Assembly: GCF_000722545.1 (NCBI RefSeq)
Contig: NZ_JNVM01000006.1
Location: 186,001 to 250,000, forward strand
From: Paenibacillus tyrphae
Lineage (GTDB): Bacteria > Bacillota > Bacilli > Paenibacillales > NBRC-103111
Reading direction: 5' to 3'
DNA: 64,000 nt
Program-made: the position numbers and the translations under genes
Part shown: in pieces, positions 33,681-42,931 of the stretch
How positions within the stretch are numbered: the first letter of the stretch is position 1
Layout: each line of letters opens with the position of its first letter
The notes under the pieces: model-generated
Database searches by the model: none
Told to the model about the DNA's origin: nothing
What the model saw: the letters and a program-made list of their open reading frames with translations, nothing else

Positions 33681-34241
33681 CTACTCCTCCAACGGCTTGC
33701 CGAATTCGTACATCCTCCCTGCCGCGGCATCGGCAGCAAGCCGTTCCAGCCAGCGCAGCTCCGTAACGGCGTGCTCCCAGCGGCCTTTCATCATATGCAG
33801 CACGCTGCGGGGCACAGTAGGGATATGCTCCTCGTAGATGTCATGCAGCAAGGCTGCGATGCGGCGCTGCTCTTCGATCTTTTGCATAATAATGGCATGA
33901 ATCTGCTGCGCATCCCCATGAAAGGCGAACACCAGCGCCGCGTACATCGGGTGAAAGACGGGCGCGCGGCTCTCGAACTGCTCCAGCAGCAGGCGGTGAA
34001 ACAGCTGCCTGCCTTCTTCCGTAATTCGGTAGACGGTGCGGTCGGGGCGGCCGCTCTCCTTCACGATTTCCAGCGCCTCGATATATCCCTCTTTATTCAA
34101 TGTATCAATGGCGTAGTACAGCGAGCCTTCCTGCATTTTAATGTAATGGAGCATGGCCCGCTCCTTCATTTTATGCCGCAATTCGTAGGGATGGCTGTCT
34201 CCTTCCATGAGCAGACCCAAAATGACGAGCTTCATGGACAA
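33681..34241 (-). CDS. PadR-family transcriptional regulator
   Basis: 186 aa. A TTG start at 34241 is preferred: GGGAGGTG lies seven bases upstream, while the next ATG (34235) would be 13 away. PadR winged helix: MKLVILGLLMEGDSHPYELRHKMKERAM, MQEGSLYYAIDTLNKEGYIEALEIV, and wing GRPDRTVYRITEEGRQLF. The C-terminal half is a helical PadR_C/Vir-like dimerisation arm. It starts 15 bp after the DHA2 pump stop on the same strand, so it is probably the second gene of that operon and its repressor, acting at the palindrome in front of the pump. Confidence 0.88.
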   Translation of the reverse strand: MSMKLVILGLLMEGDSHPYELRHKMKERAMLHYIKMQEGSLYYAIDTLNKEGYIEALEIVKESGRPDRTVYRITEEGRQLFHRLLLEQFESRAPVFHPMYAALVFAFHGDAQQIHAIIMQKIEEQRRIAALLHDIYEEHIPTVPRSVLHMMKGRWEHAVTELRWLERLAADAAAGRMYEFGKPLEE

Positions 34242-34256
34242 ACGTATTCACCTCCC

Positions 34257-35831
<1,575 letters not shown>

Positions 35832-35862
35832 TTACCTGAGTGAATTTTTAGCGCTAAACTAA

Positions 35863-35890
35863 ATTATACTCAAATTTGAGTAGGTGACAA
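35863..35890 (-). promoter_or_regulatory. Promoter of pump-padR operon with 16-bp palindrome
   Basis: On the minus strand TTGTCA (35890-35885), 16-bp spacer, TATAAT (35868-35863). The perfect palindrome TACTCAAATTTGAGTA (35867-35882) fills the spacer, a classic repressor position. PadR binding is inferred. Confidence 0.75.
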
Positions 35891-35922
35891 GAGCAAGTGT
35901 GATTTTTTTCTCTGGGCGTAGT

Positions 35923-35951
35923 TTGCCCTAATCTTTCAAGTATCATATAAT
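35923..35951 (+). promoter_or_regulatory. LysR gene promoter
   Basis: TTGCCC (35923-35928), 17-bp spacer, TATAAT (35946-35951). Confidence 0.65.
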
Positions 35952-36056
35952 GGAGTAAGTCAAGAAATTGTATTTATGCTTAATAAATAAATGATAAAAT
36001 TTTCTTATTTTGAGAATGCTATTGAAAGCGTTCGCGCCCCGATGAGGAGGAACGAT

Positions 36057-36959
36057 GTGAATCTCAATCAGTTGGAAACGCTCATTACGATATCCAAAAC
36101 CATGAGCTTTCGCAAAGCGGGCGAAATTCTGAATCTGACCCAGCCGGCCGTCTCGGCGCAAATTAAAAGTCTGGAAGACGAATTCAAAACGGTGCTGATC
36201 GACCGTAACCAGCCGGTTACGTTGACCGATAGCGGCCAAGTCTTTCTTGAACATGCGGAGATTATTTTACAGACGGTCGAAGATTTGAAGCAGCGGCTTT
36301 CGGATTTGAACCAAACGCCGCAAGGACATATTCATCTGGGAACGACAACTTCGATCGCGATCCAAATTTTGCCAAGGGTATTGTCTTATTTTCAGAACCA
36401 GTTCCCCTTGATCAAAACGACCATCCATTCGATGACCACCTCACAAATCATGCACAGCGTCGAGAACGGAACGATCGATATCGGCATCACCTACCTGTTC
36501 GACAAGCATCCCGCGCTTGAAAGCTCCGTGCTTTATTACGATACGTTCGAGCTGGTCGTCTCTCCCGATCATCCGCTTGCGCGTTTCGCGCATGTGCCGA
36601 TCGAGCGGCTTCACGAGCTGCCGCTGATCATGCTGTCTCCGGAAACAGCCGGACGCAGGTTCGTGGATCAAATTCTGAAGCAGCTGTACATCACCCCACA
36701 GGTCGTGATGGAGCTGTCCAGCAGCGAGGAAGTGAAACGGATGGTGGAGCTGAACCTCGGGGCGGCGATCATCTCGAAGCTGTCGATCCAAAGCGAGCTG
36801 CGCCTCGGGACGCTCAAGATGATCAAGGTGAATGAGCTCGAGATCAGCCACCCGGTCGGGGTGGTATACAAGTCCGGACGCTATCTGAGCTCGGCGCTGC
36901 ATCAGTTTCTGGAAGATTTAAAGGGCATGCAGGAAACTCAATTCATAGGTTCGGAGTGA
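36057..36959 (+). CDS. LysR-family transcriptional regulator
   Basis: 300 aa. GTG 36057 is chosen: GAGGAGG lies six bases upstream and LNQLETLITISKTMSF is the usual LysR start; the open frame begins earlier at 35991. Helix-turn-helix FRKAGEILNLTQPAVSAQIKSLEDEF, then the two-lobed effector domain from about residue 88 (GHIHLGTTTSIAIQILPRVLSYFQ ... VELNLGAAIISKLS). It resembles the CysL/CbbR branch. The start of the PHP phosphatase gene is only 9 bp after its stop, so the two are cotranscribed. Ligand unknown. Confidence 0.9.
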   Translation: MNLNQLETLITISKTMSFRKAGEILNLTQPAVSAQIKSLEDEFKTVLIDRNQPVTLTDSGQVFLEHAEIILQTVEDLKQRLSDLNQTPQGHIHLGTTTSIAIQILPRVLSYFQNQFPLIKTTIHSMTTSQIMHSVENGTIDIGITYLFDKHPALESSVLYYDTFELVVSPDHPLARFAHVPIERLHELPLIMLSPETAGRRFVDQILKQLYITPQVVMELSSSEEVKRMVELNLGAAIISKLSIQSELRLGTLKMIKVNELEISHPVGVVYKSGRYLSSALHQFLEDLKGMQETQFIGSE

Positions 36960-36968
36960 GGGAACGCC

Positions 36969-37775
36969 ATGAAATTCGATTTGCATACGCATCACGAACG
37001 GTGCGGTCACGCGACCGGAACGATCCGCGATTATATCGAAGCGGGAATCAAAAACGGCCTGCAAGTCATCGGAATTTCCGATCACTCGCCGTACTTTGCA
37101 AGCAGCGTGGACCGGGAGCAACCCGGCATCGCGATGGCGAAGAGCGAGTTCGCCCGTTACGTGGAGGAAGTGTTGAAGCTGAAGGAGGAGTACCGCGGGC
37201 GCATCGACGTTCTGCTGGGAGTCGAATCGGACTTCTTCCCTGAGGTGGCGGACGTATACCGCAAAGTGTACGAGCAATATCCGTTCGACTATATCATCGG
37301 GTCGGTGCATTTGTCGGGCGGCGCCAGCATCTTCAACCGGAAGCGTTGGAACGGACTGACGGACCGTCAGAAGGTGGAGCAAAAGGAGCTGTACTACGAT
37401 CTGATCGAGCAGTCCGCGCGCAGCGGCATGTTCCAGATTCTCGGCCACATCGACGCGATGCGCGGCTTCTACCCGGCTTTCTCGGATATTCAGACCGAGG
37501 CGGTAGACCGCACGCTGCAAACCATCGCAAAGTACGACATTGCGATCGAGATTAACACCTCCGGCAAAACGAAGGATTGCGGCGGCTGGTACCCGATCGA
37601 CGAGATTTTGGAGCGGGCGCTTCATTTCGGTGTCCAGGTTTCGTTCGGATCGGACGCGCACGTCCCTTCTCGGGTTGGCGACGACTGGGAAGAAGTGGCG
37701 GCAAGGCTGAAGGAAATCGGATTCCGCGAATGGGTGTACTACAAGGAAAAACAAAAGCAGGTTGTCCCTTTATAG
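36969..37775 (+). CDS. PHP-domain histidinol-phosphatase (HisK-like)
   Basis: 268 aa, ATG 36969 with GAGGG overlapping the LysR stop. PHP metal-binding motifs: FDLHTHHERCGH (residues 3-14), ISDHSPYF (His about 39), GVESDFFPE, GSVHL (about 112), GHIDAMR (about 157), and FGSDAHVPSRVGDD near 230-240. This matches the HisJ/HisK type that dephosphorylates L-histidinol phosphate; related PHP enzymes act on other phosphates, and no other his gene is nearby. Cytosolic. Followed by a strong bidirectional terminator. Confidence 0.85.
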   Translation: MKFDLHTHHERCGHATGTIRDYIEAGIKNGLQVIGISDHSPYFASSVDREQPGIAMAKSEFARYVEEVLKLKEEYRGRIDVLLGVESDFFPEVADVYRKVYEQYPFDYIIGSVHLSGGASIFNRKRWNGLTDRQKVEQKELYYDLIEQSARSGMFQILGHIDAMRGFYPAFSDIQTEAVDRTLQTIAKYDIAIEINTSGKTKDCGGWYPIDEILERALHFGVQVSFGSDAHVPSRVGDDWEEVAARLKEIGFREWVYYKEKQKQVVPL

Positions 37776-37788
37776 AGCAAAAGCAAAA

Positions 37789-37837
37789 AAATATCCGGCA
37801 AATTCCCCGAGGGCCGAGGAATTTGAGCCGGATATTT
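37789..37837. terminator. Bidirectional terminator
   Basis: AAATATCCGGC (37789-37799) pairs with GCCGGATATTT (37827-37837), with inner AAATTCC/GGAATTT. It serves the convergent PHP and glycine-rich genes. Confidence 0.85.
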
Positions 37838-37863
37838 GTGCTTTGACGGCCGCTCGGCCGCGC

Positions 37864-38385
37864 TTATCTTGCAGTCCGCTTTGCTCCCGCGGTTCGCGCG
37901 GGCTGCGCAAGCGTCCGGGAACGGGTGCGTACGGCCTTGGCCGGAGGCCGAAGACTCTTGACCTTCGCTCCGCCGCCGAACAGACCGCCCAAGCCCCCGA
38001 AGCTGCTGAACAGCTTGAAGATCGGTCCGACCTGCTTTACGATAGTAAACATCTTCTGTACCTTGCCCATGGTGGAAAGGATGCCATCGAGGCCTCCGAC
38101 GGAATTGAAAAACGAGAGGAAGCCTCCGCCGCCACCGGCGCCTCTGGCCACCTCCGCCGTACCTACGCCTCCGCCGGGTACGCCGTTTACGGTACGTCCA
38201 ATACTGGAAAAGCCGCCTAAGCCTCCGCCGATGCCGGCCGGGCTGAACAGCCCCCGCACCTGTGCCGTATTCATATGGGGAGCGGGATGTAACGGACGCA
38301 AATGGCAGGCAGCGCCTCGTTTTGCCGATTTGACTGTACGGGCCGAAGCTCTTTTGGGAGCGGCATTACGCTTTTTATTGTTCAT
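37864..38385 (-). CDS. Glycine-rich basic protein, YqfQ/VrrA-like (possible spore coat)
   Basis: 173 aa, ATG 38385 behind GGGAGGG. Basic N-terminus (NNKKRNAAPKRASARTVKSAKRG), Gly-rich middle (GIGGGLGGF, GGGVGTAEVARGAGGGGGF), then a conserved-looking hydrophobic helix segment (ILSTMGKVQKMFTIVKQVGPIFKLFSSFGGLGG) resembling the core of YqfQ/VrrA-type proteins, and a strongly basic tail. Proteins of this kind are associated with the spore, which would suit a small basic coat or inner-spore component, but the assignment rests on pattern only. Monocistronic. Confidence 0.6.
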   Translation of the reverse strand: MNNKKRNAAPKRASARTVKSAKRGAACHLRPLHPAPHMNTAQVRGLFSPAGIGGGLGGFSSIGRTVNGVPGGGVGTAEVARGAGGGGGFLSFFNSVGGLDGILSTMGKVQKMFTIVKQVGPIFKLFSSFGGLGGLFGGGAKVKSLRPPAKAVRTRSRTLAQPARTAGAKRTAR

Positions 38386-38441
38386 TTGTCGATCCCTCCC
38401 TTAGCTGAGAAATGAATCCGACTTGTCTGATACATCAGTAT

Positions 38442-38479
38442 GTCGGTCCGCCCTACCGCGTATGGGTAGGTGGACCGGT
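38442..38479. other. Hairpin in divergent intergenic region
   Basis: GGTCCGCCCTACC and GGGTAGGTGGACC form a long stem between the glycine-rich gene and the GNAT gene. No T run, so a leader structure or protein-binding dyad is more likely than a terminator. Confidence 0.45.
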
Positions 38480-38538
38480 CGAAGGAAAATGGGTGTATAT
38501 TTAGGAAAAACACATGTCCAATGGGAGGTATTCCGAGT

Positions 38539-39018
38539 ATGACGATACGCCGCGCTACGGCTCATGACGCGATGCCGCTCAGCGAGCTGTCATTTCGCTC
38601 GAAAGCTTATTGGGGCTACGATCCGCAGTTTATGGAAGCTTGCCGCGATGACCTGACGCTGCGCCCCGAACAGATCCATTCGTCAGCGGTGTATCTGCTT
38701 GAGACGGACGGCAGTGAAATCGCCGGCTTCTACAGCTTGCGGCCTGCGGGTTCTGGTGCTTCGTCCGATTCGGTGGCGGAGCTGGACAGCCTGTTTATCG
38801 CCCCCGAATACATCGGCCGCGGGTACGGAAAACGGCTGTGGAGCCATATGCTCGCTACCGCCGCCGAACTTCGCCTCCCGCGCATCCGCATTCACAGCGA
38901 TCCGCATGCGGAAGCTTTTTACGCCAAAATGGGCGCTGTACGGATCGGCGAGATCGAATCCACCGTTTTCCCGGACCGGAAGCTCCCGCTGATGGAGCTG
39001 ATCCTTACCGCCCTATGA
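38539..39018 (+). CDS. GNAT family N-acetyltransferase
   Basis: 159 aa from ATG 38539 (MTIRRATAHD), with GGGAGG ten bases upstream. Acetyl-CoA fold: IRRATAHDAMPLSELSFRSK, strand VAELDSLFIAPEYIGRGYGKRLWSHML (motif A with the R/Q-x-x-G-x-G/A-like pyrophosphate loop RGYGKRL, about 96-112), then IRIHSDPHAEAFYAKMGAVRIGE as motif B. Transfers an acetyl group to an amine; acceptor unknown. It precedes the lantibiotic-type two-component operon by 32 bp in the same direction, but shares no obvious function with it. Confidence 0.85.
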   Translation: MTIRRATAHDAMPLSELSFRSKAYWGYDPQFMEACRDDLTLRPEQIHSSAVYLLETDGSEIAGFYSLRPAGSGASSDSVAELDSLFIAPEYIGRGYGKRLWSHMLATAAELRLPRIRIHSDPHAEAFYAKMGAVRIGEIESTVFPDRKLPLMELILTAL

Positions 39019-39050
39019 TTTAGAACGAGACTTGCAAAGGAGGAAGCGCC

Positions 39051-39782
39051 ATGCTCCATGAGATGACCGATATCGCGGGCAAAAAAATCGTCATCATCGA
39101 CGATGAACCGGACCTCGTCAACCTCCTCGATGCCGTGTTACGCAAAGAAGGCTTCCGCCTGGTGTTCAAAGCGGCCACCGGTCTTGCCGGCATCGAGCTG
39201 TGCCGCAGCGAAAAGCCGGATCTGATCGTCCTCGACGTCATGCTGCCGGATCTCGACGGCTTTGCCGTCTGCCAGCAGCTGCGGCAATTCACGCTGGCGC
39301 CGATCTTTTTCCTGTCCGCCAAAAACGAAGATGTGGACAAGCTGCTGGGGCTAAGCCTTGGCGGCGACGACTATATTACAAAACCGTTCAGCCCGAAGGA
39401 GGTCGCTTATCGGATGAAGGCGTATTTTCGCCGCAACCGGTACGCGGCCATGCAGGAGGAAAGCCGAAGCACCTACGAATTCGGCAGCGTGACGATCGAC
39501 GAGAAGCAGGGCGAAGTACGCAAGCACGGCGCTCCCGTGACGCTCACCGCGAAGGAATACCAGTTGCTGCTGTTTTTGGTCCGGCACCCGGGACAGTTGT
39601 TCAGCAAGGCGCATTTGTACGAAACGGTATGGGGCGATTCGTATACGGGGTATGACAATACGGTGATGGTGCATATGCGCCACCTGCGGGAAAAGCTGGA
39701 GGACAAGCCATCGGAGCCGGAATATTTGCTGACCGTGCGGGGACTCGGCTATAAGCTGCAGCGAAAGGACGGACGGCCGTGA
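39051..39782 (+). CDS. OmpR-family response regulator (LanR-type locus)
   Basis: 243 aa, ATG 39051 behind AAAGGAGG. Receiver: acidic IDDEPD (about 16-20), phospho-Asp in IVLDVMLPD (about 61), FLSAKN, and Lys in DDYITKPFSP. Winged helix: LTAKEYQLLLFLVRHPGQLFS, NTVMVHMRHLREKL, TVRGLGYKLQ. First gene of a five-gene unit with a kinase, a LanF-type ATPase and two permeases, so it most likely activates the transporter in response to a peptide antibiotic. TTAAGG tandem boxes before the ATPase gene are the candidate target. Its stop overlaps the kinase start (GTGA). Confidence 0.92.
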   Translation: MLHEMTDIAGKKIVIIDDEPDLVNLLDAVLRKEGFRLVFKAATGLAGIELCRSEKPDLIVLDVMLPDLDGFAVCQQLRQFTLAPIFFLSAKNEDVDKLLGLSLGGDDYITKPFSPKEVAYRMKAYFRRNRYAAMQEESRSTYEFGSVTIDEKQGEVRKHGAPVTLTAKEYQLLLFLVRHPGQLFSKAHLYETVWGDSYTGYDNTVMVHMRHLREKLEDKPSEPEYLLTVRGLGYKLQRKDGRP

Positions 39783-41182
39783 AGCGGAAAGTCATTATCC
39801 AATTCCTGTTATCCATGTCGACGCTGGCGATCTTGATTCTGATCGTCAATTATACGGCGCTCTATTTTTTAGCCGGCGGTCCGGCCTTCGAAAATGGAAG
39901 AACGGCCGCTTTCGCCGAGCGGTTTACACATGATTTCGGGCAGCGCATTGCCTTGCAGGACGGACGGCCGTACGTCATCCCGGAAGGTCTGGAGGAATTG
40001 GACCATCAGCGAGCGTGGATTCAAATCTTGGACGAAACCGGTACGGAAGCGTTCGCCTATCATAAGCCGCCGCATGCCTTGACGCATTACTCGCCCAGCG
40101 AAATCGCATTTTTTTATAAATATGCCGTCAAAGATTTTACCGTCTTTATCAGCCGCGTGGAAAATAACGGCTACCACTGGAGCTATATGATCGGCTTCCC
40201 GGCGGAAACGGTGGCGAAATATTTTTTGTACATCAGTCCGAAAAATGTGCAAACGTTTTTCCCGAACGGCCTTTACATACTCATCGGGGTGACGTTGGGC
40301 GGTACGCTGATCATCGGCTATTTGTTCGCCCGGAGACTTTCCCGACCGGTACGGACCGTCATCGACGCGATCCGCGAGCTTGCGGATGGCCGTTATGAGC
40401 TCCGCCTCGCGCCGAAAGGAATCTATAAGGATGTGTACCGCAGCCTGCTCCACCTCTCCTCCACCCTGTCGTCCCTTAAACAGCACCGGGACCGCGTGGA
40501 CCGCATGCGGGAGGAATGGATCGCCGGCTTGTCCCACGATTTGAAAACGCCGCTTTCCTCCATCAAAGGCTACGGCGAAGTGCTTGCCGAGACAAACTAC
40601 GACCTCAGTCCCGACGAGCGGACCGGCTATGCGGCGACGATCGTGCGCAATGCCGCTTATATGGAAGGTTTGCTGGACGATTTGCGGCTGACGTCTCAGC
40701 TTAAGCACAATCTCCTGCCGATGGATAAGCGGGAAAGCGATGTCGTCCGGCTGCTGCAGGAAACCGTCATTCTGCTGCTTAACAGCCCGGAAGGCGAGGA
40801 GCGGACGATATCGTTCGATGCGCGTCCGCAGACGATCCCGCTGTCCTTTGACGCCAAGCTGCTGCAGCGCGCGTTCCTGAATCTCCTCTTCAACGCGCTT
40901 GTCCACAATCCTGCCGGAACGCAGGTGCAGGTTGCCGTCTCGGGCAGCGAGAGCGGCATCCGCGTGGTCATCGCCGACAACGGCGTTGGCATCTCCAAGG
41001 AAGATATGGCCAAGCTGTTTGACCGGTACTACCGGGGAACGAATACGGCGGCAAGCCATCAAGGCTCGGGGCTGGGCCTTGCGATCGCCCGGCAAATTAT
41101 CGAAGCGCACGACGGAAAGGTCGAAGTAGAGAGCCGGCTTGGGCACGGTACGACGATCATCGTCCATTTTCCGCAAACTTAA
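39779..41182 (+). CDS. Sensor histidine kinase (LanK-type locus)
   Basis: 467 aa, GTG 39779, 4-base overlap with the regulator. TM1 about residues 8-31, an extracytoplasmic sensor of about 130 residues, TM2 about 166-188, HAMP (ARRLSRPVRTVIDAIRELADGRYELRL), H-box AGLSHDLKTPLSSIKGYGEV (His about 255), N-box LLFNALVHNPAG, G1 ADNGVGIS, G2 GSGLGLAIA. The sensor is far longer than that of BceS-type intramembrane kinases, so direct ligand sensing is plausible. Partner of the upstream regulator. The last codons overlap the first TTAAGG box of the downstream control region. Confidence 0.92.
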   Translation: MKRKVIIQFLLSMSTLAILILIVNYTALYFLAGGPAFENGRTAAFAERFTHDFGQRIALQDGRPYVIPEGLEELDHQRAWIQILDETGTEAFAYHKPPHALTHYSPSEIAFFYKYAVKDFTVFISRVENNGYHWSYMIGFPAETVAKYFLYISPKNVQTFFPNGLYILIGVTLGGTLIIGYLFARRLSRPVRTVIDAIRELADGRYELRLAPKGIYKDVYRSLLHLSSTLSSLKQHRDRVDRMREEWIAGLSHDLKTPLSSIKGYGEVLAETNYDLSPDERTGYAATIVRNAAYMEGLLDDLRLTSQLKHNLLPMDKRESDVVRLLQETVILLLNSPEGEERTISFDARPQTIPLSFDAKLLQRAFLNLLFNALVHNPAGTQVQVAVSGSESGIRVVIADNGVGISKEDMAKLFDRYYRGTNTAASHQGSGLGLAIARQIIEAHDGKVEVESRLGHGTTIIVHFPQT

Positions 41183-41227
41183 GGTGGATTTAAGGTAAAC
41201 TGAAACGAAGCTTAAATTCCATACGAT
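41179..41227 (+). promoter_or_regulatory. TTAAGG box array and promoter before LanF-like gene
   Basis: TTAAGG at 41179 and 41190 (11 bp apart) and TTAAAT at 41212 (22 bp further), followed by a weak promoter CTGAAA (41200-41205), 16 bp, TACGAT (41222-41227). The helical phasing fits tandem binding of the OmpR-type regulator encoded upstream; inferred. Confidence 0.55.
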
Positions 41228-41228
41228 A

Positions 41229-41265
41229 CCATGCTCTTGTCGAACGAAAGGAGCATGGTTTTTTT
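41229..41265 (+). terminator. Attenuator-like terminator enclosing the ribosome site of the LanF-like gene
   Basis: CCATGCTC (41229-41236) pairs with GAGCATGG (41251-41258), then seven T residues run directly into ATG 41266. The only Shine-Dalgarno (AAAGGAG, 41247-41253) partly lies in the 3' arm, so the same hairpin could stop transcription and mask translation. Confidence 0.7.
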
Positions 41266-42177
41266 ATGAGCGAATTCATCTTGGAAACGAAACGGTTATC
41301 AAAACAATTCAAGTCGTTCGCCGCGGTCAAAGGGGTCGACTTGCAGGTAAGGCCGGGCGAAGTGTACGGCTTCCTCGGTCCGAACGGCGCAGGCAAAACG
41401 ACGACGATCCGCATGCTGCTCGGTCTGATTCGTCCAACGCAGGGCGAGGTGCGCGTCTTCGGGCAAGACTTGGCCCGGCACCGGCTCGATATTTTGCGCC
41501 GGGTCGGCTCGCTGGTCGAGTCTCCGTCCTATTACGGCAATCTGAGCGCCTATGACAATTTGGAGATCACCCGCAAGCTTCTAGGCGCAAGGAAAACCGA
41601 CATCGACAAAGTGCTGGAAACGGTAAGGCTGTCCGAATGGCGCAGCAAAAAAGTCAAAACGTTCTCCCTCGGCATGAAGCAGCGGCTCGGCATCGCGCAG
41701 GCGCTGCTGGGCAATCCGATGCTGCTCGTGCTCGACGAGCCGACCAACGGCCTGGACCCTGCTGGCATTCTCGAAATCCGCGAGCTGATCGCCCGCCTGC
41801 CGGAAGAACGCGGCTTGTCGGTGCTCGTCTCCAGCCATATTTTGAACGAAATCGAGCTAGTTGCCAGCCGTGTCGGCATTATTTACAAGGGCGAGCTGCT
41901 GTTCCAAGGCTCGCTTCAGGAGCTGCGGGAGCAGAACAAAACGATGCTGCGGATTGATGCCGCTCCGCTCGTGGAGGCGGGCAACTTCCTGCTGGCCCGG
42001 GGTCATCAAGTGGAGAAGCGGCATAACAGCCTGTACGTGGACATGTCGGCAACAAACGCTGCCCGTCTGAACCGCGAGCTGGTTACGGCCGGCTTCGACG
42101 TCTCGCACGTCAGTGAAAATACACCGTCGTTGGAAGACATTTTTCTGACGATGACGAAGGGAGCGCAAAGCTTGTGA
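41266..42177 (+). CDS. Lantibiotic-resistance ABC transporter ATP-binding protein (LanF/BcrA type)
   Basis: 303 aa, ATG 41266. Walker A GPNGAGKTT (about 39-47), signature FSLGMKQRLGIAQALL, Walker B MLLVLDEPTNGLDP, H-loop VSSHI. The position normally held by the Q-loop glutamine reads LVESPSYYGNLS: the E-loop reported for LanF proteins of lantibiotic immunity systems. C-terminal domain about 220-303. With the two following permeases it should remove lantibiotics or bacitracin-like peptides from the membrane. The gene overlaps the first permease by 4 bases. No lantibiotic biosynthesis gene is present, so this is a resistance rather than producer-immunity locus. Confidence 0.9.
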   Translation: MSEFILETKRLSKQFKSFAAVKGVDLQVRPGEVYGFLGPNGAGKTTTIRMLLGLIRPTQGEVRVFGQDLARHRLDILRRVGSLVESPSYYGNLSAYDNLEITRKLLGARKTDIDKVLETVRLSEWRSKKVKTFSLGMKQRLGIAQALLGNPMLLVLDEPTNGLDPAGILEIRELIARLPEERGLSVLVSSHILNEIELVASRVGIIYKGELLFQGSLQELREQNKTMLRIDAAPLVEAGNFLLARGHQVEKRHNSLYVDMSATNAARLNRELVTAGFDVSHVSENTPSLEDIFLTMTKGAQSL

Positions 42178-42905
42178 AGTCATGGAGCGTCATTGCAGCG
42201 GAACTGTATAAGCAGAAAAAAGGCGTCCTGTGGAAGCTTGCCTTCGGCGGTCCTGCTCTCGTATCCGTACTGATTTTCCTGAACATGTCTCTGCGCTACG
42301 ATTATTTGATGCAGAGGTATGCGGGGAAAACGTCGTGGGAAGCGATGCTGAATGAAGTGTTTTTTCTATGGGCCTTCTTCCTCCCGATCGGGGTTACGCT
42401 GCTGGCGGCTATTGTCCATTTCCGTGAATATAGCGAGAATGCCTGGAAGCACCTGCTGAGCCTGCCGGTGCGGCGGGGGCACGTATATGCGGCCAAGTGG
42501 CTCGTTATTGTGCTCGCGACCGTCTTGTCGGTGCTGGCGCTTATGGCCGGCCTGTGGCTGGGCGGGCTCGTCATCGGCTTTCCCGAGCCGTTCCCCTTCG
42601 GTCTCTATGGACAATACGCGCTGTACCTGACGTTCTCGTCGCTCGGCATCGCCAGCGTGCAGCATTGGCTTAGCTCCCGCTTCCGCAATACGATCATTCC
42701 GGTCGCCGTTGGCGTGTCGGGCACGGTAGGCGCGATCTTCCTCGCCCAGTCGGAGTGGATGCGCTACATACCGTATGCGGCCCCGCTGTTCACCATGCCG
42801 GGTCCGGATGGGGACGCCGGCGTCTCCATCGTAAGCGGGCTGCTTTTTGGAACCGCAGCGCTGCTGGCCGGCATGCTCGAATTCGGGAAAAGGGATATTT
42901 TGTAA
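42174..42905 (+). CDS. Lantibiotic-resistance ABC permease (LanE/LanG type), first
   Basis: 243 aa, GTG 42174 overlapping the ATPase stop. Six transmembrane segments; the N-terminus (VIAAELYKQKKGVLWKLAFGGPALVS) and the segment HFREYSENAWKHLLSLPVRRGHVYAAKW between TM2 and TM3 are those of the MutE/EpiE/BcrB-like ABC-2 permeases, and the C-terminus ends in FGKRDIL like its neighbour. Pairs with the next permease and the E-loop ATPase in the plasma membrane. Confidence 0.88.
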   Translation: MKSWSVIAAELYKQKKGVLWKLAFGGPALVSVLIFLNMSLRYDYLMQRYAGKTSWEAMLNEVFFLWAFFLPIGVTLLAAIVHFREYSENAWKHLLSLPVRRGHVYAAKWLVIVLATVLSVLALMAGLWLGGLVIGFPEPFPFGLYGQYALYLTFSSLGIASVQHWLSSRFRNTIIPVAVGVSGTVGAIFLAQSEWMRYIPYAAPLFTMPGPDGDAGVSIVSGLLFGTAALLAGMLEFGKRDIL

Positions 42906-42931
42906 CCGCAAGCCAAGGAGGTACGCTGGAG

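Noticed and set aside
36969..37775. Histidine biosynthesis operon
   Set aside because: Only the PHP phosphatase is present, next to a LysR gene; no other his genes, so an operon call is not supported.
39869..41176. 435-codon open frame opposite the LanK-type kinase
   Set aside because: Antisense shadow of a clear histidine kinase, no ribosome site.
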